Shown here piece after piece: positions 1 through 6,455 of a stretch of 9,673 nucleotides of DNA (its first letter is position 1; the number at the start of each line of letters is the position of its first letter). Source of the DNA: Fen-999 sp964530115 (GTDB lineage Bacteria; Pseudomonadota; Gammaproteobacteria; Burkholderiales; Rhodocyclaceae). The position numbers were made by a program, and so were the translations under genes. Under the pieces are notes generated by a model. That model was not told the DNA's origin. It ran no database searches and saw nothing but the letters and a program-made list of their open reading frames with translations. The stretch is from contig CAZGYD010000102.1 of the NCBI GenBank assembly GCA_964530115.1, positions 1 to 9,673 of the forward strand, written 5' to 3'.

Positions 1-1
1 C

Positions 2-112
2 ACCAAGGCGCAACTCGTCAAGGCCGCCGTCAGCCACCTGCGCAGCGTCCAAAAACAGCCCGCCCGTGTCCAAAGCTACTTTCAGCATGACCCCGTCAAA
101 TACGCCGCATGA
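2..112 (+). pseudogene. C-terminal end of a probable IS630-family transposase (5' end outside window)
   Basis: An open frame enters from the window edge and ends at TGA 110-112, giving 36 residues. It includes LVKAAVSHLRSVQKQPARV and ends SYFQHDPVKYAA. This resembles the C-terminal tail of IS630-type transposases, in which a helix near the end is followed by a short aromatic tail, but no catalytic residues are visible here, so the family call is by resemblance only. The stop overlaps the ATG of the next gene (ATGA, 109-112). The sequence just after it (113-140) may still belong to the insertion element. Whether the gene is complete upstream cannot be told. Confidence 0.5.
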
Positions 113-1023
113 TTCAAGTTCATCTTGGCCGGCTCAATAAGCAAATGCGGGCAATCGAACGTGCGCGTACGTTGCTGGCGGCAAGAAAAGAAGCTGACAA
201 CGCCTATCCCCTTGATGCGCTCGGCCCACTGACCGAGGTGGCGCGCGAGATTGCCAATGGCGTGCAGTGCAGTCCGGCACTGGCCGGGCAATCGGTGCTC
301 GCAGCGGCAGCGTTGCTGATCCAAGGCGTGGCAAACGTGCGGGGTGCGGATGGCAGAGCCAAGCCGCTCAGCGTATATGCATTGACCATAGCGCAATCTG
401 GCGACGGCAAGGACTCTGCCGACGGCGTGGCGTTTCACGCCATCAGGGAATGGCAACGGGATGCCACTAATGCTTATCGGCGGATCATGGCCAGGTTGGG
501 CAAGGACGACGTGCCGCCGCCCGAGCCATATCTTGTCACGCGTGACATTACGGCGGAGGGGCTGCGGCGAGCTTACGAAAAAGGGATCTCATCCCAAGGA
601 GTTTTCTCTACTGAAGCGGCGACAGTGCTTGTCGGACATGCCTTGAGTCAGGAGAATCGGATCAAGACAGCTGCGACGCTTTGCAGCCTTTGGGATGGAA
701 TGGGTTTTTCGGTGGCACGAGCCGGAACGGGACGATTCGAGCGTTATGGCACACGGCTATCGATGCATTTGATGGCGCAGCCTGCCGCGGTATCCGAGGT
801 TATGAGCGATGCAGCACTTCTGCATATCGGCTTCTGGCCGAGGTTCTTGCTGGCTTGGCCCGAGCCATTGCAGCCAAGGAAGTATCGCCCTTTTCATCCA
901 GAAACGTCGCCGTCCATCGTGGCGTATTGGCGGCGCTGTGACGAGCTTCTACGACTACCACTACAAGATGACAATGACAAACTCCTGTTACTCGAGCTCG
1001 ATGAGGGGGCGGTCGCAGAATAG
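109..1023 (+). pseudogene. DUF3987 (YfjI-like) mobile-element protein, N-terminal part, cut by an IS256 element
   Basis: This 304-codon frame is the first two thirds of a DUF3987/YfjI-type protein, a family found in prophages and integrative elements and thought to be a primase/helicase-like ATPase. Family hallmarks seen are the NAYPLDALGPL entry at about residues 31-41, a phosphate-binding-like SGDGKDS at 97-103, then GVFSTEAATVLVGHALSQEN, a KTAATLCSLWDG block and LSMHLMAQP. The P-loop-like motif has Asp directly after the Lys, where Ser/Thr is usual in Walker A motifs. The last residue (Glu, codon 1018-1020) and the stop TAG (1021-1023) are created by the inserted IS. Joining base 1018 to 2443 continues the frame without interruption into the downstream fragment. 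The first 10-14 residues may come from the upstream IS end, because start and IS stop overlap and no clear ribosome site is seen. Confidence 0.85.
1010..1018 (+). repeat. Target-site duplication, left copy (IS256 element)
   Basis: CGGTCGCAG occurs here and again at 2434-2442, flanking the two ends of the IS256-family element. Nine bases is a normal duplication length for this family (8-9 bp). Removing the element plus one copy restores the DUF3987 reading frame. Confidence 0.9.
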
Positions 1024-1062
1024 TGCAACATCTCTTCTGTAAATTTGTAGTCTGCTGGTTTT

Positions 1063-1131
1063 GCGATGCTTTGGCGGCCGCAGCGATGAGGGCGCGTAGC
1101 GCCCGAAGAGCGGAGGACGGCAAAGCATCGC
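1063..1131 (+). other. Stem-loop in the transposase leader of the IS256 element
   Basis: GCGATGCTTTG at 1063-1073 is exactly complementary to CAAAGCATCGC at 1121-1131, giving an 11-bp stem. The enclosed region carries a second perfect hairpin, GGGCGC-GTA-GCGCCC, at 1090-1104. Both lie between the left inverted repeat and the transposase start at 1210. Leader hairpins in other IS families limit transposase expression from outside transcription; that role is only inferred here. Confidence 0.6.
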
Positions 1132-1209
1132 GGCGCGACCCCGGCAGACCGCTTCCGCAGGCGATTTCTTCGAGGCATTCTTCCCCAAACCCACGAAGGA
1201 GTCGACACC

Positions 1210-2376
1210 ATGGCACAACGCGTAGAACATCATCCTCTGGACGCCGCTTTTGCAGCTTTGCTGGCCAACGGCCTGGACGGTGCCGGCGAGGCGCTGCGCA
1301 TCCTGGTCAACGAAGCGAGCAAGATCGAGCGCGCCCAGTTTCTGGGCGCCCGACCGTATGAACGCACCGCTGAACGTAGCGATTACGCCAATGGCTTCAA
1401 GCCCAAGACCGTCATGACCCGCCTGGGCGAACAGACCTTCGACATCCCCCAGGTGCGCGGTGGCGGCTTTTATCCTTCCGCCTTGGAGAAGGGTTCCCGC
1501 ACCGAGCAGGCGCTCAACCTTGCTCTGGCCGAGATGTACGTCCAGGGTGTGTCCACGCGCAAGGTCTGCGACATCCTGGTCAAGCTCCTCGGGCCGGAGG
1601 TGTCCCTCTCCTCGACCCAGGTCAGCCGCGCCGCCGAGAAGCTCGATGCCGGCCTTGCCGCCTGGCGCGAGCGACCGCTCGACGAGACGCCCTATCTCTT
1701 CCTCGATGCCCGCTACGAGCGGGTGCGCGAAGGCGGCCAGTTGGTCGATTGTGCGGTGCTGGTCGCGGTCGGCGTGACCAAGGATGGCAAACGTCGCGTG
1801 CTGGGCGTCTCGGTCGCCCTGTCCGAGGCCGAGGTTCATTGGCGTGCCTTCCTCGACAGCCTGATCCGGCGCGGCTTGAAAGGCGTCAAGCTGATCGTCT
1901 CCGACGATCATGCCGGCCTCAAGGCAGCGCGCCGGGCCACCCTGCCCAGTGTGCCCTGGCAGCGTTGCCAGTTCCATTTGCAGCAAAACGCTGGGGCGTA
2001 TGTCACCCGGCTCGACCAAAAGAAACCCGTCGCCCAGCGCATCCGCTCGATCTTCAATGCCCCGGACAAGGCCGAGGCCGAGCGGCTCTTGCGTCAGGCG
2101 CTCGATGCCTGGAAGACCGAGGCACCCAAGCTCGCCCAGTGGGCCGAGGAGAACCTGCCCGAGGGCTTCGCGGTCTTCGACCTGCCCCACGCCCAGCGCA
2201 CCCGTCTGCGCACCACCAATGGCCTCGAACGCATCAACCGCGAGATCAAGCGCCGCACTCGCGTCGCGTCGATCTTCCCCAACACTGCCTCTTGCCTGAG
2301 ACTCGTCTCCGCCCTGCTCGCCGAGTGCGATGAGGAGTGGATGACCGGCAAGGTCTATCTCAACTTGCATGCCTGA
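1210..2376 (+). CDS. IS256-family (Mutator-like) transposase
   Basis: This is a DDE transposase of 388 residues, the usual length for IS256 members, which moves the surrounding element by a copy-out, paste-in route in the well-studied members. Catalytic residues can be placed as Asp166 (LFLDARYERVR), Asp232 (VSDDHAGL) and Glu340 (TTNGLERINREIKRRTR). Spacing matches the family, and the C-x2-H motif (RCQFH, 253-256) lies between the second Asp and the Glu. The N-terminal region (ERTAERSDYANGFKPKTV, about 51-68) is the conserved family entry. The start is supported by AAGGAG at 1196-1201, eight bases upstream of the ATG. No frameshift or stop is present, so it is probably active. The long antisense frame across it is a high-GC shadow. 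Confidence 0.96.
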   Translation: MAQRVEHHPLDAAFAALLANGLDGAGEALRILVNEASKIERAQFLGARPYERTAERSDYANGFKPKTVMTRLGEQTFDIPQVRGGGFYPSALEKGSRTEQALNLALAEMYVQGVSTRKVCDILVKLLGPEVSLSSTQVSRAAEKLDAGLAAWRERPLDETPYLFLDARYERVREGGQLVDCAVLVAVGVTKDGKRRVLGVSVALSEAEVHWRAFLDSLIRRGLKGVKLIVSDDHAGLKAARRATLPSVPWQRCQFHLQQNAGAYVTRLDQKKPVAQRIRSIFNAPDKAEAERLLRQALDAWKTEAPKLAQWAEENLPEGFAVFDLPHAQRTRLRTTNGLERINREIKRRTRVASIFPNTASCLRLVSALLAECDEEWMTGKVYLNLHA

Positions 2377-2433
2377 TCCCAATATCCCGATGGAATCACC
2401 ACGGATAATTTACAGAAAGAAAGTTGCACTGCC

Positions 2434-2990
2434 CGGTCGCAGTCCTGGCGCCATTTCTGGAGGAGTGCGAACAACGTTCCCGTCGTGGGGATTGGCAGCC
2501 GATTCAGCCATTTGGTCTGCGTGGCGCCGAGCTTGCAGCTCGCATCGCGGGTGTTCAAACGGCCTTTGCGGGAGGCGATGTGATTGATGCCGAAAGCGCC
2601 GAGCGGAGTATTGCCCTGGTGCGCCATTCACTGCGTAACTGGCAAGTTGCCATGGAAGGTGGTCATGCTGATCCTGTGGTTGCGCATGCCGTGACGCTAT
2701 TCCAGTGGCTGCTCAATTATGATAAACCAATCAAAGTGGGCGATATTCTCCGTTTGGGACCGGCTCCCCTACGCAGCAAGAGCCGACGCGATGCTGTGCT
2801 CGACCGCCTGGCGGAAGTGGGCTTGGTGGCGATTCGCGATGGCATGGTGACAGCTTTGCCGTTGGATGCGGACCCTGCGAATCCTGAGAACGACGCGAAA
2901 AACCGCACCACCACGGGCGATTCGCGTTATGCGAATGCATGCGAGCGCTGCGAACCCGGTGACGACATTCGCAGGATTCGTATTCCATGA
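2434..2990 (+). pseudogene. DUF3987 (YfjI-like) protein, C-terminal part, downstream of the IS256 element
   Basis: This is the remainder of the interrupted DUF3987 gene, beginning with the right copy of the target duplication (2434-2442). Reading through the reconstructed junction gives DEGAVAVLAPFLEECEQR with no frame break. The full reconstructed gene (109-1018 plus 2443-2990) has 485 codons and a stop, close to the size of complete YfjI-like proteins. Visible parts are a helical segment with AELAARIAGVQTAFAGG, then ERSIALVRHSLRNW, and a small winged-helix-like tail around KPIKVGDILRLGP and SRRDAVLDRLAEVGLVAI. It has no ribosome site of its own, and the only nearby in-frame start is a TTG inside the IS end, so translation as a separate protein is doubtful. 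The tail (GDDIRRIRIP) lies in an ATTCGCA-rich repeat zone. Confidence 0.85.
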
Positions 2991-3020
2991 GGCTGCGGAC
3001 AAATCAGTTGCGTGCCGGGA

Positions 3021-3047
3021 ATTCGCAGCATTCGCAAGGTTCGCAGA
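3021..3047 (+). repeat. Short 9-bp tandem repeat tract (ATTCGCANN x3)
   Basis: Three consecutive 9-bp units, ATTCGCAGC, ATTCGCAAG and GTTCGCAGA, are followed by a weak, inverted-looking CTTGCGATC. Related words occur at 2967-2973 (ATTCGCA) and 2976-2980 (ATTCG), inside the end of the DUF3987 gene. Nine bases equals three codons, so the tract would encode FAxFARFAD in one frame and IRSIRKVRR in another. It could be a decayed extension of the gene. It has too few units and no spacers, so it is not a CRISPR array. Confidence 0.55.
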
Positions 3048-3057
3048 CTTGCGATCT

Positions 3058-3092
3058 GGGCGACACGGTCGCCCCGGTGTCCAGACATGGAC
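3058..3092 (-). other. Two adjacent hairpins on the 3' side of the tRNA-like sequence
   Basis: GGGCGAC-ACG-GTCGCCC (3058-3074) is a perfect 7-bp stem with a 3-base loop. GTCCA-GACA-TGGAC (3079-3092) is a perfect 5-bp stem with a 4-base loop, abutting the 3' end of the tRNA-like sequence when read on the minus strand. No T run follows on either strand, so neither is a standard intrinsic terminator. They could be processing signals for the RNA or part of a larger structured transcript. Confidence 0.5.
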
Positions 3093-3170
3093 TGGGGTCG
3101 GGGCGGGAATTTCACCCGGCCACCTTCGGCTTATGAGGCCGACGACCCTTCGACTGCGGTCCACCGGCCC
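3093..3170 (-). tRNA. tRNA-like sequence, initiator Met-type (anticodon CAU), with abnormal D- and T-loops
   Basis: On the minus strand, 78 bases fold as a near-cloverleaf. D-stem GACC/GGTC is perfect. The anticodon arm TCGGC-CTCATAA-GCCGA is perfect and has the CAU loop of Met tRNAs (anticodon at 3133-3135). A variable loop AGGTG follows, and the 3' end reads CCA. The TGGA at positions 8-11 and the GTCGG...CCGAAGGT context closely match bacterial initiator tRNA. Departures: the acceptor stem (GGGCCGG with CCCGACC) has two mismatches, the T-stem is imperfect, the T-loop lacks TTC, and the D-loop (GCAGTCGAAG) lacks the adjacent GG. The third anticodon-stem pair is C-G rather than the G-C of fMet. 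A TAATAT about 11 bases upstream (3182-3187 on the plus strand) could be a -10 box. It may be a decayed tRNA, an element-borne mimic, or another RNA with tRNA shape; tRNA function is unproven. Confidence 0.55.
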
Positions 3171-3233
3171 CAGCCAGATTCATATTACCTCAAGAGCGAC
3201 AGCGAGCGCTCGATGGGGCAGAATAGGAGACCA

Positions 3234-3241
3234 TTTCACGA
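3234..3241 (+). repeat. Target-site duplication, left copy (IS1595 element)
   Basis: TTTCACGA occurs here and at 4275-4282, immediately outside the inverted repeats of the IS1595-family element. Eight bases is the typical duplication length of this family. Confidence 0.92.
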
Positions 3242-4274
3242 CCTGATTACCAATGAGCCTCAGCCAACTTTACGAGCCGGTACGGCATAGGCGGTGTTTG
3301 CGCGGCGGCGGTCGCCAGCCGGGCGAGCATGCTCGCCAGATCGAAACGCCGGTTGAAACGATAGCTGAACTCGGCCAGATAGCGCGGCAGGTGCTTCGGG
3401 CGGATCGCATGATAGGTGCCGTGGATCGCGTTCTTCACATTTCCCAGCATGGTATCGACCCAGTTGAGCGTAAGTCTCTTGCGGGCAAGCCCCGGCCCGC
3501 TCATCACGGTCGGCTCGTGATCGCAGCCGGCCTCAGCCACCGCCCCGAAACAGGCCAAGCCATCCGAATACACCCGAGTACCCGGTGCCAGCTTCGCCCG
3601 GCTCCAGCGAGCAATCTCCTTCAACCGGAAGCCCTTGACGCAATTCAGACTCATGCAACGCGGATGCCCCGCCGCATCGGTTTCCACCGCCACCACGAAG
3701 GGCGTCTTGCCGCGCGTGCCGCGCCCGCGCTTGTAGCCCCGGCGCCGGCCGCCCCAGTAGGCGTCGTCGAGCTGCACCAGGCCGCGGAGCTTGCGGCCGG
3801 CATCGCGCTCCAGCATCGCCTGCATGAGCTTGTGCTTCATCAGCCAGGCGCTGTTCTGGGAGATGCCCAGCTGGCGGGAGAGCGCCAGCGAAGAGATGCC
3901 GTTCTTGGCCTGGGTGATCAGATGCATGGCCAGAAACCAGACATTGAGCGGCAGCTTGGAACCGGCGAAGATCGTCCCGGCCGTGACCGAGGTCTGCCGG
4001 CGGCAGCCGTTGCACTGGATGAGCCGCCGGCGCTTGAGGGCGCAGCAGGCCGTATGCCCGCACTCGGGGCAGACGAAACCCCGCGGCCAGCGCCAGGCAA
4101 AGAGCGCCTGCTCGCATTGTTCCGCCGTTGCGTACTTGTCCATGAATTCGCGCAAACCCATGCCCCGCTGAAATTGCACCTTGTTCTTCGGCATCGCTTA
4201 TCTCCTTGGAAAATCAAGCAATGCCAGTTTGCTACCCCCACTGGCTCACAGGCTGAGCCTCATTGGTAATCAGG
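3242..4274 (-). mobile_element. Complete IS1595-family insertion sequence (1033 bp)
   Basis: Both ends start CCTGATTACCAATGAG (left end from 3242; right end read on the minus strand from 4274) and continue as CTCAGCC after one mismatched base, giving a 24-bp inverted repeat with a single difference. An 8-bp direct duplication, TTTCACGA, flanks the element (3234-3241 and 4275-4282). It carries one intact transposase on the minus strand. Near-identical ends and perfect duplications suggest a fairly recent insertion. It landed between the tRNA-like sequence and the TSUP gene, so it separates both from whatever lay between them. Confidence 0.95.
3247..4194 (-). CDS. IS1595-family (ISXO2-like) transposase
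   Basis: The protein has 315 residues. The N-terminal half has a zinc ribbon (CPEC at 42-45, CNGC at 61-64) followed by the QTSVTAGTIFAGSKLPL segment typical of this family. A helix-turn-helix-like stretch with SRQLGISQNSAWLMKHKL comes next. The catalytic domain shows Asp143/144 (VQLDDAYWGGRRRG), Asp211 (VYSDGLACF) and a third block, GNVKNAIHGTYH (251-262), where IS1595 members often use Asn or His rather than Glu. The end, KHLPRYLAEFSYRFNRRF, is a family signature. The start is set by AAGGAGA five bases before the ATG on the minus strand (4200-4206). The gene fills the element, with its stop only five bases inside the left tip. The long plus-strand frame opposite is a shadow. Confidence 0.96.
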   Translation of the reverse strand: MPKNKVQFQRGMGLREFMDKYATAEQCEQALFAWRWPRGFVCPECGHTACCALKRRRLIQCNGCRRQTSVTAGTIFAGSKLPLNVWFLAMHLITQAKNGISSLALSRQLGISQNSAWLMKHKLMQAMLERDAGRKLRGLVQLDDAYWGGRRRGYKRGRGTRGKTPFVVAVETDAAGHPRCMSLNCVKGFRLKEIARWSRAKLAPGTRVYSDGLACFGAVAEAGCDHEPTVMSGPGLARKRLTLNWVDTMLGNVKNAIHGTYHAIRPKHLPRYLAEFSYRFNRRFDLASMLARLATAAAQTPPMPYRLVKLAEAHW

Positions 4275-4411
4275 TTTCACGAAGTGTTCCCGTGTTTGTT
4301 CTCACGATGAGCCTCTTTTTCTTGCAAGAAACGAAACGGCAAGGCTTTGCGCCGGTTCGCTAGCTTCTGCATCGAAGTGAGGAAACTCGGCGCTGACGGG
4401 ACGGCACGGCG
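4275..4411 (+). other. Intergenic region with the right IS1595 target duplication and a 14-bp palindrome
   Basis: After the right copy of TTTCACGA (4275-4282) there is no gene until 4412. A perfect 14-bp palindrome, TTTCTTGCAAGAAA, lies at 4318-4331, about 80 bases before the TSUP start; it could be an operator, but nothing else supports this. No clear sigma-70 promoter was found. This stretch may be the original boundary between mobile DNA and chromosome. Confidence 0.4.
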
Positions 4412-5194
4412 ATGATCGATTTCGATCCGTTCTGGCTCACATTGCTGCTCGCGGCATTTTTCGCCGGCTTCGTCGATGCGGTGGCGGGCGGTGGCGGGAT
4501 GATCCAGGTCCCTGCGCTGTTCGCCGCGCTGCCTGGCGAGGCGCCGGCGACCCTGTTCGGCACCAACAAGGTGGCGTCGATCTTCGGCACCTCATATGCC
4601 GCGCGGCGTTACGCCCGGGTGGTGGAGCTTCCCTGGCGGCTCGTGCTGCCCGCTGCGGGGGCGGCGTTCGTGTTTTCGTTCGTCGGCGCCGCGGTGGTGG
4701 CCTGGCTGCCGAGAGCAGTGGTGCGTCCGCTGGTGCTCATCCTGCTCGTGGCCGTCGCGGCTTACACCTGGACCCGGCCGGATTTCGGCGCAGCCAAACG
4801 CCCGCCCCGGCTGGCAGTGGAGCATCTTTTCATTGCGGCGGTTTCGGTCGGCGCCGTGCTGGGCTTCTATGACGGCTTCTTCGGGCCGGGGGCCGGCAGC
4901 TTCATGATCTTCGCCTTCGTGCGTCTGTTCGGCATGGATTTCCTGCACGCCTCGGCCAGCGCCAAGGTCATCAACGCCGCGACCAATGCCGGCGCCTTGC
5001 TGCTGTTCGCGCCTTCCGGCCACGTGCTCTGGGCGCTTGGTTTCGGCATGACGTTTTGCAACATCGCCGGATCGCGTTTTGGCAGCAAGCTGGCGATCCG
5101 GCACGGCAGCGGTTTCGTGCGGGTGGTGTTCCTGATCATGACCTCGTCGCTGATCGTGAAGATCGCTTGGGACACATTCGCCATCGGCGGCTGA
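4412..5194 (+). CDS. TSUP-family (TauE/SafE) membrane transport protein
   Basis: The protein has 260 residues, a usual length for the family, and consists largely of hydrophobic segments (about eight expected). Family landmarks are the first half-motif AAFFAGFVDAVAGGGGMIQ (residues 14-32), GTNKVASIFGT (50-60), and the pseudo-repeated second half GFYDGFFGPGAGSFMIF with ASAKVINAATNAGALL. TSUP proteins move sulfite, sulfonates and other small organic anions across the inner membrane; this one resembles the YfcA type, whose substrate is poorly defined. The start has only a weak ribosome site (GGGACGG upstream), but it places the first membrane segment properly. It is 90 bp upstream of the binding-protein gene in the same direction, so co-transcription with the ABC system is possible. 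The substrate cannot be told from sequence. Confidence 0.92.
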   Translation: MIDFDPFWLTLLLAAFFAGFVDAVAGGGGMIQVPALFAALPGEAPATLFGTNKVASIFGTSYAARRYARVVELPWRLVLPAAGAAFVFSFVGAAVVAWLPRAVVRPLVLILLVAVAAYTWTRPDFGAAKRPPRLAVEHLFIAAVSVGAVLGFYDGFFGPGAGSFMIFAFVRLFGMDFLHASASAKVINAATNAGALLLFAPSGHVLWALGFGMTFCNIAGSRFGSKLAIRHGSGFVRVVFLIMTSSLIVKIAWDTFAIGG

Positions 5195-5284
5195 AACCCT
5201 TCGGATTCATGGACGAACGGCCGTCGCGATGATAAATTGGGCAAGATTTTCGCCATCATTCACCAAAACTTTCGGGAGGAGCCC

Positions 5285-6436
5285 ATGAAGTTGCACAAAC
5301 CGTCTTTGCTGGCGCTGGCATTCGCAGCCGGACTGGCTGGCCAGGCATTCGCGGACATCAATGTCGGAGTGGTGGTCTCGGCCACCGGCCCGGCGGCCTC
5401 GCTCGGCATTCCGGAAAAGAACACCATCGCCCTGATGCCGACTTCGATCGGCGGCGAGAAAGTGAATTACATCGTCCTCGACGATGCGTCCGATACCACC
5501 ACCGCGGTGAAGGACACCCGCAAGCTCTTGACCGAGGACAAGGTGGATGTGATCGTCGGCTCCACGATCACGCCGAATTCGCTGGCGATGATCGACGTCG
5601 TCGCCGAGGCCGAGACGCCGATGATCTCGATGGCAGCATCGGCGCGCATCGTCGATACCAGCAACCCGAAAGTCAAATGGGTGTTCAAGACGCCGCAGAA
5701 CGACATCCAGATGTCGACGGCGATCGTCGAGCACATGACCAGCGCCGGTATCAAGACCGTCGCCTTCATCGGCTTCGCCGACGCCTACGGCGAGGGCTGG
5801 TTTCAGGAATTCTCGAAAATCGCCGAGGCGCGTAAATTGCAGATCGTCGCCAACGAGCGCTACAACCGCAACGACACCTCGGTGACCGGTCAGGTGCTGA
5901 AGATCATCGCCGCCAAGCCGGATGCGGTGCTGATCGCCGGTTCGGGCACGCCGGCCGCGCTGCCGCAGAAGACGCTGAAGGAGAAAGGCTACAAGGGCGC
6001 TTTCTATCAGACGCACGGCGTGGCCAACAAGGATTTCCTGCGCGTCTGCGGCAAGGATTGTGAAGGCACCTTGCTGCCGGCTGGTCCGGTGCTGGTCGCC
6101 GCGCAACTGCCGGACAGCAACCCGATCAAGAAGGTGGCCCTCGACTATGTGACCAAATATGAGGCGGCGCATGGCAAGGGCAGCGCCTCGACCTTCGGCG
6201 CGCACGCCTGGGATGCCGGCATCCTGCTGCAGCACGCCGTGCCGGTGGCTCTCAAGAAGGCCAAGCCCGGCACGAAGGAGTTCAAGGCGGCGCTGCGTGA
6301 TGCGCTGGAAGGGCTGAAGAACGTCACCGTCTCGCACGGCATCGTCAACATGTCACCGACCGACCATCTCGGCTTCGATCAGCGCGCCCGCGTGATGGTG
6401 AAGATCGAGAATGGCGACTGGAAGTTGATCCAATAA
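5285..6436 (+). CDS. Periplasmic binding protein of a branched-chain amino acid-type ABC transporter (possible aromatic acid binder)
   Basis: The protein has 383 residues and a signal peptide (basic MKLHKP, hydrophobic core, probable cleavage after AFA at 23). The mature protein is a type 1 periplasmic binding fold (Peripla_BP_6): VGVVVSATGPAASLGIPEKN at its start, IVGSTITPNSLA, then ADAYGEGWFQEF in the second lobe, a GTPAALPQKTLKEKGYKG block and MSPTDHLGFDQRA near the end. These blocks resemble the RPA1789/CouP-like subgroup linked to phenylpropanoid or other aromatic acid uptake; that is recall of the family, not proof. The only two cysteines (255 and 259, VCGKDCEG) could form a small disulfide. 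The start at 5285 is chosen over one 16 codons upstream because it gives the signal peptide and has GGGAGGA at 5275-5281. It binds the solute for the LivHMGF complex encoded downstream. Confidence 0.93.
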   Translation: MKLHKPSLLALAFAAGLAGQAFADINVGVVVSATGPAASLGIPEKNTIALMPTSIGGEKVNYIVLDDASDTTTAVKDTRKLLTEDKVDVIVGSTITPNSLAMIDVVAEAETPMISMAASARIVDTSNPKVKWVFKTPQNDIQMSTAIVEHMTSAGIKTVAFIGFADAYGEGWFQEFSKIAEARKLQIVANERYNRNDTSVTGQVLKIIAAKPDAVLIAGSGTPAALPQKTLKEKGYKGAFYQTHGVANKDFLRVCGKDCEGTLLPAGPVLVAAQLPDSNPIKKVALDYVTKYEAAHGKGSASTFGAHAWDAGILLQHAVPVALKKAKPGTKEFKAALRDALEGLKNVTVSHGIVNMSPTDHLGFDQRARVMVKIENGDWKLIQ

Positions 6437-6455
6437 AATTCCGGTCATTGAAGTC

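Larger units (their letters stand above)
1019..2433 (+). mobile_element. Complete IS256-family insertion sequence (1415 bp)
   Basis: The element has one transposase gene and imperfect terminal inverted repeats. The left end from 1022 reads AGTGCAACATCTCTTCTGTA and the right end, read on the minus strand from 2430, AGTGCAACTTTCTTTCTGTA. They match at 20 of 24 positions over AGTGCAAC...AAATT. Nine-base target duplications lie directly outside (1010-1018 and 2434-2442). The outermost three bases of each end (AAT and GGC) do not match, so the exact tips could be off by a base or two. Both ends and both duplications are present and the transposase is full length, so the element is probably intact and was inserted once into the DUF3987 gene. 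Confidence 0.92.

Noticed and set aside
988..2382. Long minus-strand open frame (464 codons) opposite the IS256 transposase
   Set aside because: It lacks recognisable domains, lies exactly opposite a well-supported transposase, and is a usual high-GC antisense shadow.
3021..3060. CRISPR array or plasmid iterons
   Set aside because: There are only three to four 9-bp units with no spacers and no replication gene or AT-rich origin nearby.
2866..3290. Small overlapping plus-strand frames (126 and 92 codons) after the DUF3987 gene
   Set aside because: They have no ribosome sites or recognisable domains, run through the tRNA-like sequence and, in part, into the IS end; the Phe-Ala/Ile-Arg repeats come from the 9-bp DNA repeat.
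3253..4269. Plus-strand open frame (338 codons) across the IS1595 element
   Set aside because: It is a shadow of the minus-strand transposase, which has a ribosome site, zinc ribbon and catalytic motifs.
5237..5284. Earlier start for the binding protein (16 codons upstream)
   Set aside because: It would bury the signal peptide behind a non-conserved extension and ignore the good ribosome site at 5275-5281.
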